The position numbers and the translations under genes were made by a program. Source: SHZI01 sp964417725 (GTDB lineage Bacteria > Pseudomonadota > Gammaproteobacteria > Steroidobacterales > GCA-2729495). From it: a stretch of 64,000 nt of DNA. The stretch spans positions 49,062-113,061 of the forward strand of contig CAYQIV010000009.1 of NCBI GenBank assembly GCA_964417725.1. The letters are read 5' to 3'. Below, piece by piece: positions 35,554 through 45,155 of this stretch. Numbering within the stretch: the first letter of the stretch is position 1; each line of letters opens with the position of its first letter. The notes beneath the pieces were generated by a model. It searched no databases. It had not been told where the DNA came from and worked only from the letters and a program-made list of their open reading frames with translations.

Positions 35554-35575
35554 GCCATCAGCGGCAGATCAAGGG

Positions 35576-37015
35576 TCAGCCTGGAACAAGGACCCGCGCA
35601 CAGAGCGCGATCAGCCCATCAGGAAGCAAGCCAATGACCAGCAGCAGCAACGCATTGACGCTGAGCACCAGCCGCTGGTCCAGCGGGGCGGAGCCCGTTT
35701 CGGTCCCGGTGCCGGCATCGAAGAACATCAACCGGATCACCCTCAGGTAGTAGAACGCGCCGATAACGGAAAACAGCACGGCCACGAGGGCGAGGCCGAC
35801 GTGGCCGCTCTCCAGCAGCTCGGACAATACCCACCACTTGGCATAGAAACCCGCCAGCGGGGGTACGCCGATCATGCTGACCATGACCAGCATCATCATC
35901 GTGGCGAACCATGGACTGCGGCGGGCCAGCCCCCGCAACTCGTCGATGTGCCCTGATTCGCCCCCCTGATCGCTGAGCATGACGATGATGCCGAAGGCGG
36001 CAGCAGCCATCAGCACATAAACGAGGGTATAGAACAGCGCCGCCTGGACACCCGCCTGACCGCCGGCGACGAGGCCGAGGAGAATGAAGCCGACATGGCC
36101 GATCGTCGAGTACGCCAGCATTCGCCTGATGTGGGTCTGCGCGATCGCGACGATATTGCCAAGCGCCAGCGACAGCACCGCAAGAGAGGCCAGGGCCGGC
36201 TGCCAGACCTCACTGAGTGCCGGGAAGCCCTCGAAAAGCAGGCGCACTGCCAGCGCCAGGGCGCCCAGCTTGGGTGCTGTGCCCACGAAAAGGGTCACCG
36301 GGGCGGGCGCGCCCTCATACACATCGGCAACCCACATGTGGAAGGGCACGGCACCGAACTTGAAGGCGATTCCGGCAACGATGAACAGCACGCCGACCCA
36401 CAGTGCGATGCTGGAGGACGCTGCAGCCGATGCCGCGCCGATTCCTTCGATCCCCAGCGTCCCCGTCGTGCCGTATACGAGGGACATGCCGTACAGCAGG
36501 ATCCCGGACGCGATGGCGCCCAGCACGAAATACTTCATGGCAGCCTCGGCTGCAACGGGCACGTCCCGGTTGAAAGCGACCATGGCGACCAGCGACAAGG
36601 ACAGCATCTCGAGCCCGATATAGAGAACAAGCAGATCATGGGCCGACGCGAGCACCATGATCCCGAGCAGGGCGAACAGCCCCAGCACATAGTATTCGCC
36701 GTGGTGAAGCCCTCTCGCGCGCAGGAAGGGCCGCGAGTAGAGGAATACCGTCGCCACGGTGGCCACGGCACAGAGCTTGAGCACACGCGACAAACCGTCT
36801 GCACGATATGCCCCGCCGAAGGCCCGCAACACTTCGCCATCCGGGCTGCGCCACAGCACCCATGCAAGGATGGCGAGGAGGCTTATCGTGGCAAGGTAGG
36901 TCAAATCCCTCATCGCCGGACGCAGGAACAGGTCCAGGACCAGAACGAAGCAGATCCCGGCGGCCAGGACGATTTCTGGCCGGACCAGCAGGAGGTCAGC
37001 GCTCGTCAGGCTCAT
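35576..37015 (-). CDS. nuoN: NADH-quinone oxidoreductase subunit N
   Basis: This 479-residue antiporter-like membrane subunit of complex I has about 14 helices and is one of three that couple NADH oxidation to proton translocation. GLEMLSLSLVAMVAFNRD carries the conserved membrane glutamate region and VPFHMWVADVYEGAPAPVT the broken-helix lysine/proline region. It is the last gene of the nuo operon. The ATG overlaps the nuoM stop by 4 bp. No intrinsic terminator follows before the tRNA-fMet promoter. Confidence 0.96.
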   Translation of the reverse strand: MSLTSADLLLVRPEIVLAAGICFVLVLDLFLRPAMRDLTYLATISLLAILAWVLWRSPDGEVLRAFGGAYRADGLSRVLKLCAVATVATVFLYSRPFLRARGLHHGEYYVLGLFALLGIMVLASAHDLLVLYIGLEMLSLSLVAMVAFNRDVPVAAEAAMKYFVLGAIASGILLYGMSLVYGTTGTLGIEGIGAASAAASSSIALWVGVLFIVAGIAFKFGAVPFHMWVADVYEGAPAPVTLFVGTAPKLGALALAVRLLFEGFPALSEVWQPALASLAVLSLALGNIVAIAQTHIRRMLAYSTIGHVGFILLGLVAGGQAGVQAALFYTLVYVLMAAAAFGIIVMLSDQGGESGHIDELRGLARRSPWFATMMMLVMVSMIGVPPLAGFYAKWWVLSELLESGHVGLALVAVLFSVIGAFYYLRVIRLMFFDAGTGTETGSAPLDQRLVLSVNALLLLVIGLLPDGLIALCARVLVPG

Positions 37016-38532
37016 GGGGCCACCTTCGACTGCATGATATGGACCACAAGGTGATCAACCGACGCGGACATGACGTCGACCAGTGGCGCAGGCCACAGCC
37101 CCAGCACGAGGACGCCGGCAGCAACCAGGCCGAGAATGACCAATTCACGCGGGGATATGTCGCTGAGCGCCGCGACACCGGCGTTAGCGACCGCGCCGAA
37201 GATCACCCGCTTGACCATCCACAGGGTATAGGCGGCACCCAATATCAAGGTAAGTGCGGCCAGGAATGCGTACCAGAAGCTGGCCTTGAGCGCAGCAAGG
37301 ATGACGAGAAACTCACCGACGAAGCCCGATGTGCCCGGCAAACCGGCGTTGGCCAGGGCGAAAAGCACCATCAGGGCCGCGAACCGGGGCATGGTATTGA
37401 CGACACCGCCATAGTCGGCAATCTGCCGGCTGTGCAGCCGGTCATACATCACCCCTACACACAGGAACAAGGCCCCGGAGATGAAACCATGCGAGACCAT
37501 CTGGACCATCGCGCCCGAGATCCCCATGGCCACGCCAGAGGTCGAACCCGTGCTGTCAACAACGTCCCAGGCGATGAACAAGCCGAGGGTGACAAAACCC
37601 ATGTGCGCAATCGAGGAATAGGCGATGAGCTTTTTCATGTCCTTCTGCACCAGCGCCACCAGACCGATGTAGACGACGGCGACCAGGGACAGGGTGATGA
37701 CCAGACCGGCCAACACCTGGCTGGCATCAGGTGTGATCGGCAGACTGAAACGCACGAAGCCGTAGCCGCCCATCTTGAGGAGCACCGCGGCCAGGACGAC
37801 AGAGCCACCGGTAGGTGCCTCGACGTGGGCATCGGGCAACCATGTGTGGACGGGCCACATCGGCACCTTGACGGCGAAGGCGGCGAGAAATGCCGTAAAG
37901 AGCCACAACTGCTCCGTCATGCCGAGGGGCAGCGCATGGAAATCGAGGATGCTGTAGGAGCCGGCCTGCAGGTACAGGTAAACCAGCGCCACGAGCATGA
38001 AAACCGAACCCAGGAAGGTGTAAAGAAAGAACTTGACCGTGGCATACACGCGCCGTTCACCACCCCAGACGCCGATGATGATGAACATCGGCACGAGCAT
38101 CGCCTCCCAGAAGACGTAGAACAGCAAGCCATCGAGCGCAGCAAAAACGCCGATCATCAAACCTTCCAGCATGAGGAAGGCCGCGCAATACTGCGCCACC
38201 CGGCTGGTGACCGCACTCCAGCCCGCCAGCAGCACCAGCGGCGTCAGGAATGTCGTCAGCATGACCAGCGGCATCGAGAACCCGTCGATGCCGAGGAAGT
38301 ACTCGACGCGGAAACGGCCGATCCACGGCACCCGCTCGACAAACTGCATCTGCGCCGTGGCCGTGTCGAAGGCCGTCCACAACGGCAGGCTGATGGCGAA
38401 GGCGACGACCGAGACGGCGAGCGCGAACATCTTCGCGCCTTGCTGGCCCCCATCCCGCGGCCTGAGGCCGGCCAGCAGAAGCAGCAGCCCGCCGGCGACC
38501 GGCAACCAGATGAGTGTGCTGAGTATTCCCAC
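37012..38532 (-). CDS. nuoM: NADH-quinone oxidoreductase subunit M
   Basis: This 506-residue proton-pumping membrane subunit shows the family segments YFLGIDGFSMPLVMLTTFL, FYVFWEAMLVPMFIIIGVWG with the conserved glutamate, VPMWPVHTWLPDAHVEAPT, and KLIAYSSIAHMGFVTLG. It sits in the membrane arm between NuoL and NuoN. The gene starts 19 bp after nuoL and overlaps nuoN by 4 bp. Confidence 0.97.
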   Translation of the reverse strand: MGILSTLIWLPVAGGLLLLLAGLRPRDGGQQGAKMFALAVSVVAFAISLPLWTAFDTATAQMQFVERVPWIGRFRVEYFLGIDGFSMPLVMLTTFLTPLVLLAGWSAVTSRVAQYCAAFLMLEGLMIGVFAALDGLLFYVFWEAMLVPMFIIIGVWGGERRVYATVKFFLYTFLGSVFMLVALVYLYLQAGSYSILDFHALPLGMTEQLWLFTAFLAAFAVKVPMWPVHTWLPDAHVEAPTGGSVVLAAVLLKMGGYGFVRFSLPITPDASQVLAGLVITLSLVAVVYIGLVALVQKDMKKLIAYSSIAHMGFVTLGLFIAWDVVDSTGSTSGVAMGISGAMVQMVSHGFISGALFLCVGVMYDRLHSRQIADYGGVVNTMPRFAALMVLFALANAGLPGTSGFVGEFLVILAALKASFWYAFLAALTLILGAAYTLWMVKRVIFGAVANAGVAALSDISPRELVILGLVAAGVLVLGLWPAPLVDVMSASVDHLVVHIMQSKVAP

Positions 38533-38551
38533 TTCGACCCCTGTTTCGTCG

Positions 38552-40510
38552 TCAGGCGAGCAGCAGCAGCCAGCCCACCAGGACTGCCAGCCCGAAAATC
38601 ATCGCAAAGGCATAGTCATACAGGTATCCCGACTGCACCAGGCGCAGGAGTCGTGACAGCCAGCCGACAACCCGCGCGCTGCCATTGACGAACAGTCCGT
38701 CGATCACACCGGCATCGGCATAACGCCATAACACCTTGCCGAGGCCAACACTGCCGTCGGCCAGCACGCGCTGGTTGAACGCATCAAGGTAGTACTTGTT
38801 GACCAGCAAGGTGTGAATGGGCGCCAAGCGTCCAGCGAGCGCCTCGGCAATCGCCGGGCGCCGCACGCAGGCATACCAGGCCACCAGCGCACCGGCCAGC
38901 GCCAGATATGGCACCGGCGCCGAGAACGCATGCATCACATAGGCCGCGGGCCCGTGGTAACCCGCCGCCATGTGTGCAAGGACCGCGTTCGCCTCCCGGA
39001 CCACTATTGCCGTGCCAAAGCCGCTGCCGAAGACCACGTCACTGACCGTAAACCAGCCGATGATCACCGAGGGGATGGCCAACATCACCAGCGGGATCGT
39101 CACGACCAGCGGCGATTCGTGGAGATGGCTGCGGGTGTGCTCGTCCATGCGTTCACGGCCATGGAAAACCAGGAAGAACATGCGGAAGGAATAAAGGGCC
39201 GTGACGAAAACCCCGATCAGGAGGCACCACCAGGCATAGGTCGCGCCGGTCTGGCTCGAGTGCCCGACGGCTTCGATCAGCGCATCCTTGGAGAAGAAAC
39301 CCGAGAAACCCGGAAAGCCGATCAGCGAAAGCGTGCCAATGAGGCTCGTCCAGTAGGTCACTGGCATGTATTTGCGAAGCCCGCCCATCTTGCGGATATC
39401 CTGCTCGTGATGCATGCCGATGATCACCGAGCCGGCGGCCAGGAACAGCAACGCCTTGAAAAACGCATGCGTCATCAGGTGGAAGACGCCTGCGGCATAG
39501 GCCGATGCGCCCAGCGCAACGGTCATGTACCCCAACTGGGAAAGGGTCGAGTACGCCACCACCCGCTTGATGTCGTTCTGGACCACGCCCAAGAACCCGG
39601 TAAAAAGCGCCGTCGTCGCCCCGACCACCATGACGACACCGAGCGCCGTGGCAGACCACTCGAACAGCGGTGACATCCGCGCCACCATGAACACGCCCGC
39701 CGTGACCATCGTGGCCGCGTGGATCAGCGCCGAGATCGGCGTCGGGCCTTCCATCGAGTCCGGCAGCCAGACGTGCAATGGCATCTGCGCCGACTTGCCC
39801 ATCGCGCCGATGAACAGCAGGATGCACCCTGCCGTGAGCACGGACCATTCACCGAATCCGGGAACCTTCATCGTGGCGTCGGCCAGCCCGGGCGCGCTGG
39901 CGAAGACGGCAGCGTAGTCGAGGCTCCCGGAATACATCAGGAACACTGCGATACCGAGCAGGAAGCCGAAATCCCCTACCCGATTGACGAGAAATGCCTT
40001 CATGTTGGCGAAGATCGCCGTGGGCCGGGTGTACCAGAAACCGATCAACAGGTATGAAACGACGCCGACGGCCTCCCAGCCGAAAAACAGCTGCAGGAAA
40101 TTGTTGGCCATCACGAGCGTCAGCATCGCGAAGGTGAACAGCGAGATATAACTGAAAAACCGCTGGTAGCCCGGGTCATCGTGCATGTAGCCGATGGTAT
40201 AGATGTGCACCATCAGCGAAACTGACGTGACGACCCCCATCATCAGCGCCGTCAGCCGGTCGACGAGAAAGCCGACCTCCATGGTGACCCCGTCGACAAC
40301 GGCCCATGTGTAGACCGAGCCGTTGAACGCCGGTGCATCATCAAACCACTGAGCCTTGATGACGAGCAGCGACAGCGCGAACGACAACGCAACCCCACCG
40401 ATGGTGACCCAATGGGCACCCGATCGGCCGATCTGACGGCCGAACAGCCCGGCGACGAGGGCGGCGATGAGCGGCGCAAGGACGATTGCAAGATATATCC
40501 GTTCCATCAT
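38552..40510 (-). CDS. nuoL: NADH-quinone oxidoreductase subunit L
   Basis: This 652-residue membrane subunit lies at the far end of the complex I arm and carries the long amphipathic lateral helix near its C-terminus. Diagnostic stretches are FFGWEAVGVVSYLLIGFWYT, MPLHVWLPDSMEGPTPISAL and RVVAYSTLSQLGYMTVALG. Two adjacent ATGs (40510 and 40507) sit 5 and 8 nt after an AAGGG site; either may be used. The upstream extension lies inside nuoK and is rejected. Confidence 0.96.
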   Translation of the reverse strand: MMERIYLAIVLAPLIAALVAGLFGRQIGRSGAHWVTIGGVALSFALSLLVIKAQWFDDAPAFNGSVYTWAVVDGVTMEVGFLVDRLTALMMGVVTSVSLMVHIYTIGYMHDDPGYQRFFSYISLFTFAMLTLVMANNFLQLFFGWEAVGVVSYLLIGFWYTRPTAIFANMKAFLVNRVGDFGFLLGIAVFLMYSGSLDYAAVFASAPGLADATMKVPGFGEWSVLTAGCILLFIGAMGKSAQMPLHVWLPDSMEGPTPISALIHAATMVTAGVFMVARMSPLFEWSATALGVVMVVGATTALFTGFLGVVQNDIKRVVAYSTLSQLGYMTVALGASAYAAGVFHLMTHAFFKALLFLAAGSVIIGMHHEQDIRKMGGLRKYMPVTYWTSLIGTLSLIGFPGFSGFFSKDALIEAVGHSSQTGATYAWWCLLIGVFVTALYSFRMFFLVFHGRERMDEHTRSHLHESPLVVTIPLVMLAIPSVIIGWFTVSDVVFGSGFGTAIVVREANAVLAHMAAGYHGPAAYVMHAFSAPVPYLALAGALVAWYACVRRPAIAEALAGRLAPIHTLLVNKYYLDAFNQRVLADGSVGLGKVLWRYADAGVIDGLFVNGSARVVGWLSRLLRLVQSGYLYDYAFAMIFGLAVLVGWLLLLA

Positions 40511-40511
40511 C

Positions 40512-40817
40512 TCAACCCTTGAGGGTGTCCAGTCGTTCGACGTTGATGTCGCGACGGCCACGGAACAGGATCACGAGGATGGCAAGGCCGATGGCCGCCT
40601 CGGCAGCCGCCACCGTAAGAACGAAAAAGACAAAAACCTGTCCCGCCATATCATCGAGATAGCGTGAAAAGGCGATGAAGTTGAAATTCACCGCGAGAAG
40701 CATGAGCTCGACGCACATGAGCAGCACGATGATGTTCTTCCTGTTGAGGAAAATGCCGGCCGCACCGATGGCAAACAGCAGCGCCGACAGCGTCAGGTAA
40801 TGGGCCAGCGTGATCAT
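40512..40817 (-). CDS. nuoK: NADH-quinone oxidoreductase subunit K
   Basis: This 101-residue, three-helix membrane subunit has conserved glutamates in VLLMCVELMLLAVNFNF and VLTVAAAEAAIGLAI, part of the proton path near the quinone site. The length is that of E. coli NuoK (100). The ATG overlaps the nuoJ stop by 4 bp. Confidence 0.97.
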   Translation of the reverse strand: MITLAHYLTLSALLFAIGAAGIFLNRKNIIVLLMCVELMLLAVNFNFIAFSRYLDDMAGQVFVFFVLTVAAAEAAIGLAILVILFRGRRDINVERLDTLKG

Positions 40818-41416
40818 GACTCCTTCTCCGCCGGCACGCGCACCAGGCGCACGCGGTCGGCGCGCCGGACGGCCACCTGGGCTGAAATGTCCTGGACCTT
40901 CAAGCCGGGGCGCTTGCGCATGGTCAGAACGATGGCTGCGACGATCGCCAGCAGCAGCAGCATCGCCGCCAGTTCGAAGGGATACAGGTATTCGGTATAG
41001 AGGCTGACGCCCAACGCCGTGGTGTTGCTGTAGTCGGCGGGGCGCGGGGTCAGGATCTCGCTGACCGGCAAGCCACTGTCGCGGAACCAGATGACGAAAC
41101 CGAGTTCCACGACGATGATCCCGGCCACGATCGCGGCAAGCGGGGCATGTCGCACCATGCCCGCACGCAAGGTCGCCGCGTCGATATCGAGCATCATGAC
41201 GACAAAAAGGAACAACACCATCACCGCGCCCACGTAAACCAGCACCAGGGTAATGGCGAGAAACTCCGCTTCAAGCAGCATCCAGAGAAAGGCACTGCTG
41301 ACGAAAGCCAGCACCAGCAGCAACACGGCGTGCACGGGATTGCGCACCGTAATGACACCGACGGCCGCGGCAATCAGCACGGCCGCCGCACCGTAGAAAA
41401 CGATATTGGCCAACAT
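40814..41416 (-). CDS. nuoJ: NADH-quinone oxidoreductase subunit J
   Basis: This 200-residue membrane subunit has five hydrophobic helices and the family stretch TLVLVYVGAVMVLFLFVVMMLD, which contains the pi-bulge helix involved in coupling. The gap to nuoI is 61 bp, one of the longer ones in the operon, and contains a small GC hairpin (41434-41449) without a T-run. It overlaps nuoK by 4 bp. Confidence 0.96.
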   Translation of the reverse strand: MLANIVFYGAAAVLIAAAVGVITVRNPVHAVLLLVLAFVSSAFLWMLLEAEFLAITLVLVYVGAVMVLFLFVVMMLDIDAATLRAGMVRHAPLAAIVAGIIVVELGFVIWFRDSGLPVSEILTPRPADYSNTTALGVSLYTEYLYPFELAAMLLLLAIVAAIVLTMRKRPGLKVQDISAQVAVRRADRVRLVRVPAEKES

Positions 41417-41477
41417 GTCTTTCCCCCGGCAGACCCGCGTCAGCGCGGGCCGCCGATCACCTCCCCTCTGGTATGCG

Positions 41478-41966
41478 TCAGCGGTAAGGCGCGTCCGCCG
41501 CCTTATCTGCGGCGATCATCGCCTCGTGCCGGTCACCCACCGCCAACAGCTTGTCCTTGGTCATGATGTTCTCGCCACGGTTCTCCATGTGGTACTCGAA
41601 GATCCGCGTCTCGACGATCGCATCCACCGGGCAGGCCTCTTCGCAGAACCCGCAGTAGATGCACTTGAAAAGATCGATGTCGTAACGTGTCGTGCGGCGC
41701 GTGCCGTCATCGGCCACCGTCGATTCGATGGTGATTGCAGCAGCCGGACACACCGCCTGGCACAGCTTGCAGGCGATGCAGCGTTCTTCGCCGTTCGGGT
41801 AGCGACGCAAGGCGTGCAGGCCGCGGAAGCGCGGCGACTGCGGCGTCTTCTCCTCCGGGTACCGCACCGTAACCTTGCGCACGAACAGATTGCGCAGCGT
41901 GACGCGCAAGCCCTTCAGGAGCTCCCACAGCAGGAATGTCTTGGCGTTTGCGTTGAAAAAACCCAT
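41478..41966 (-). CDS. nuoI: NADH-quinone oxidoreductase subunit I
   Basis: This 162-residue peripheral subunit holds two 4Fe-4S clusters (N6a and N6b) in the ferredoxin-like motifs CIACKLCQAVCP and CIYCGFCEEACP, passing electrons towards NuoB. The ATG at 41966 gives MGFFNANAKTFLLWELLKGL, the expected amphipathic N-terminus; a start 19 codons upstream would overlap nuoH. Confidence 0.96.
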   Translation of the reverse strand: MGFFNANAKTFLLWELLKGLRVTLRNLFVRKVTVRYPEEKTPQSPRFRGLHALRRYPNGEERCIACKLCQAVCPAAAITIESTVADDGTRRTTRYDIDLFKCIYCGFCEEACPVDAIVETRIFEYHMENRGENIMTKDKLLAVGDRHEAMIAADKAADAPYR

Positions 41967-41982
41967 CGGCTCGACCTGCAGG

Positions 41983-43056
41983 TCAGGTGCTCCACGGGCC
42001 GATGCCGGCCAGTGCCATTGCACCTTCGAGGAAAATCCAGACGATCGTCACCGGAATGAACACTTTCCACCCCAGGCGCATGATCTGGTCATAGCGGTAA
42101 CGCGGGAACGTCGCCCGGAACCACAGAAAGCAGAACAGGAAGAAACTCACCTTGAATGCGAGCCAGTGAAGCCCGGGCTCGCGCAGGATGGCCAGCGGGG
42201 TGCCGTCGAGCAGGGCGAAGGCATCCCCCGCGAAAAATGACTGCCATCCCCCGAGGAACATCACCGCGGTCAGTGCCGAGATGAGGATCATGTTGGCGTA
42301 CTCGGCAAGGAAGAACACCGCGAACGCGACACCCGAATACTCGACATGGAAACCGGCGACGATCTCCGACTCACCCTCGGCGACATCAAACGGCGCACGG
42401 TTGGTCTCGGCCAGTCCGGAAATGAAATAAACGATGAAAAGCGGGAACAGCGGCAGCCAGAACCAGTGCATGACCCCGCCGGCCTGGGCCTCGACGATAC
42501 GGCCGAGGTTAAGGCTGCCGCCCGCCATCAGAACGCCGACCAGGGCGAAACCCATGGCGATTTCATAGGCCACCATCTGCGCTGCCGAGCGCATGGCACC
42601 GAGCAGTGCGTACTTCGAATTGGATGCCCAACCGGCGATGATCACGCCATAGACGCTGAGCGACGTCAGGGCGAGCACGTAAAGCAGACCGGCATCGATC
42701 GATGCGATCGAGAACCCCGGAAACAGCGGGATCACGGCCCACGCCGCCAATGCAGGCACGATCGACAGCAGCGGTGCCAGCAGGAAAAGGTAGCGGTTCG
42801 AACGGGCCGGGATGATCACTTCCTTGACGATCAGCTTGATGGTATCGGCAAAGGGCTGCAGCAGACCCCGCGGGCCGACACGGTTGGGCCCGATGCGGTT
42901 CTGCATGAAGCCGATGATCTTGCGCTCGAGCAGCGTCAGGAACGCGACGCAGATGATGAGCACGAAGGTCACCAGGCCGATCTGGACCACAGTGACCAGG
43001 AGCGCCTGCATCCAGGGCGGCAGGAAGGGCAGGAACTGTTCGATGAATGTGATCAC
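41983..43056 (-). CDS. nuoH: NADH-quinone oxidoreductase subunit H
   Basis: This 357-residue membrane subunit forms much of the quinone tunnel at the junction of the two arms. It has eight or more helices and the family signatures ERKIIGFMQNRIGPNRVGPRG, AETNRAPFDVAEGESEIVAG and FLFCFLWFRATFPRYRYDQIM. The gap to nuoG is 11 bp. Confidence 0.97.
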   Translation of the reverse strand: MITFIEQFLPFLPPWMQALLVTVVQIGLVTFVLIICVAFLTLLERKIIGFMQNRIGPNRVGPRGLLQPFADTIKLIVKEVIIPARSNRYLFLLAPLLSIVPALAAWAVIPLFPGFSIASIDAGLLYVLALTSLSVYGVIIAGWASNSKYALLGAMRSAAQMVAYEIAMGFALVGVLMAGGSLNLGRIVEAQAGGVMHWFWLPLFPLFIVYFISGLAETNRAPFDVAEGESEIVAGFHVEYSGVAFAVFFLAEYANMILISALTAVMFLGGWQSFFAGDAFALLDGTPLAILREPGLHWLAFKVSFFLFCFLWFRATFPRYRYDQIMRLGWKVFIPVTIVWIFLEGAMALAGIGPWST

Positions 43057-43067
43057 GGCGATGGCAC

Positions 43068-45155
43068 TCAGGCTGTCCGGCGCAGGATGCCGCCGGCAAC
43101 GGCAGACGCCCGCTGGTGCAACGCCGTGGCACGGCGGACCACGGGGTCGACACCATGCATCGGCACCGCCATACCCATCGCTTCGAGGTGCCCCGACGCG
43201 ACCGCCGGCTCACCGACAGGCAGCCATCGGCCGACGGCCACCTCGCCGATGGCCTGGCGCGCCTCATCGAGCACTTGCGCGGCCGATTCGTGTCCGAAGC
43301 CAGGCTGGTCCAGCAGGTTGCCCAGCACGCGCAGCACCTTCCAGGCTGGCCGACTCTCACCGACCGGCGTCGCGGCGCCCTCGAAGACCTGCCAGCGGCC
43401 CTCCGCGTTGACATAGGTGCCGGCCGTTTCGGCAAAGGTGCCGATGGGCAGAATGACGTGCGCCTGGGCCCGCAAGGCCAGCGTATCGTAGGAAGACAGC
43501 GACACGACGAACTCGCCAGGCACCTCGGGCGCCCCGGCCACATCGAAGGCCGGCTCGATGTTGAGCATCAGCAGGCCGGCGGGCGGGCGGGCACGCATGG
43601 CCCCGGCATCCATGCCCGGTGCCGGGGCGGGCCGGCCGCCGGCCAGGCGATGGGGCAGCACGCCGGCCAGGGACAGCCCCGCCGAGTTGGCCCCCTCGGT
43701 GATGAGACCGAGCGTGGCACCGGTGTCGGCCGCCAGGCGCGCGGCCAGCTGGCGGATGCCGGCATACTGCGTGTGCCGCAACGCGATATGCCCGAGCAGG
43801 ATCAGGGCGGCACCGTCGCCCTGCAGGGCTTCGGGCAGCGCCCCGCCAACCGCCTGCCTCAGCCCGGCGAGGAGGTCCGGCCCGGTGACATGCTGTGCAT
43901 GCACCGGGAACAGCATCGGGAACGCGTCCGGATTGATGAAGCAGACCTTCGCCCCGGCCAGCGCCGCCTTGCGCACGCGGTGCGCCAGCAGGGGCACTTC
44001 GTGGCGCAGGTCGGAACCGATGATGACGATTGCGGCCTGCCGCTCGACGGCGGCCAGGGACACGCCGAGCCCGGGGCATGAAGCGTCCTCGTCCTGGCCG
44101 CGGAAATCACGCTGGCGGAGCCGATGATCGATGTGGGCCGAACCGAGCGCGCGCCACAGCTTCTGCAGCAGGTAGCCCTCCTCCAGCGTCGCCGAAGGCG
44201 ATACCCATGCACCGAGCCCGGCAGGGCGCCGTGCGGCGTCCTGGAGCCCGCTGGCGGCGGCTGCGAGGGCCTCTTCCCAGCCGGTCTCGCGCCAGCCACC
44301 GGCTTCGCGCAGCAGCGGGCGCTGGAGCCGGTCGGCGGCATAGATGCCTTCGTAACTGAAGCGGTCCCGGTCCGAGAGCCAGGTTTCATTGACCGCCTCG
44401 TTGACCCGCGGCACGACCCGTTTGACCCGACCGAGCAGCACGTGGGCGGCCATGTTTGAGCCGAGGCAATCGTGCGGACTGATGAGGGGTCGGGCCTGCA
44501 TCTCCCAGGCACGCGCACTGAACCGGAACGGCTTGCTGTTCAGCGCGCCGACCGGACACAGGTCGATGATGTTGCCGGACAGTTCATGGTCGACCGTCGC
44601 CTCGATGAAGGTGCTGATCTGCATGCGGTCGCCACGGCCGATCACGCCGAGTTCCTGGATGCCGGCGATCTCCTGACCGAACCGCACGCAGCGCGTGCAA
44701 TGGATGCAGCGGGTCATGTCGGTCGAGATCAACGGGCCGATATTCTTGTCGGCGACGACACGCTTGCGTTCGCTGAAGCGGGCGATGTCACGCCCGTAGC
44801 CCATGGCGAGGTCCTGCAGCTCGCACTCTCCACCCTGGTCGCAGATCGGGCAATCCAGCGGGTGGTTGATGAGCAGGAACTCCATGGTGGCACGCTGCGC
44901 GGCGATGGCTTTCGGCGAGCGGGTCAGCACCTTCATGCCCGGCGTCACCGGAGTCGCACAGGCCGGCAGGGGCTTGGGCACGTTGGCCACCTCGACCAGG
45001 CACATGCGGCAGTTGGCCGCGATCGAAAGCTTGTCGTGGTAACAGAAGCGCGGCACATAGATGCCGGCGCGGTCGGTCACGGCAATCAGCATTTCGCCCG
45101 GACGGGCATCCAGTGTCTCGCCATTGACCTCGATGTTGATGCTGCCGTCGCTCAT
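43068..45155 (-). CDS. nuoG: NADH-quinone oxidoreductase subunit G
   Basis: This 695-residue peripheral-arm subunit has an N-terminal 2Fe-2S site (C38, C49, C52, C66), a His98/C102/C105/C111 4Fe-4S site, and a further 4Fe-4S site in CIHCTRCVRFGQEI. A degenerate molybdopterin-oxidoreductase-like domain fills the rest. At 695 residues it is shorter than E. coli NuoG (908) but normal for many proteobacteria. The ATG overlaps the nuoF stop by 4 bp. Confidence 0.96.
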   Translation of the reverse strand: MSDGSINIEVNGETLDARPGEMLIAVTDRAGIYVPRFCYHDKLSIAANCRMCLVEVANVPKPLPACATPVTPGMKVLTRSPKAIAAQRATMEFLLINHPLDCPICDQGGECELQDLAMGYGRDIARFSERKRVVADKNIGPLISTDMTRCIHCTRCVRFGQEIAGIQELGVIGRGDRMQISTFIEATVDHELSGNIIDLCPVGALNSKPFRFSARAWEMQARPLISPHDCLGSNMAAHVLLGRVKRVVPRVNEAVNETWLSDRDRFSYEGIYAADRLQRPLLREAGGWRETGWEEALAAAASGLQDAARRPAGLGAWVSPSATLEEGYLLQKLWRALGSAHIDHRLRQRDFRGQDEDASCPGLGVSLAAVERQAAIVIIGSDLRHEVPLLAHRVRKAALAGAKVCFINPDAFPMLFPVHAQHVTGPDLLAGLRQAVGGALPEALQGDGAALILLGHIALRHTQYAGIRQLAARLAADTGATLGLITEGANSAGLSLAGVLPHRLAGGRPAPAPGMDAGAMRARPPAGLLMLNIEPAFDVAGAPEVPGEFVVSLSSYDTLALRAQAHVILPIGTFAETAGTYVNAEGRWQVFEGAATPVGESRPAWKVLRVLGNLLDQPGFGHESAAQVLDEARQAIGEVAVGRWLPVGEPAVASGHLEAMGMAVPMHGVDPVVRRATALHQRASAVAGGILRRTA

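Noticed and set aside
36808..38688. 626-codon plus-strand open frame opposite nuoM/nuoN
   Set aside because: It is extremely His/Gln/Arg-rich and antisense to hydrophobic membrane genes; not a real gene.
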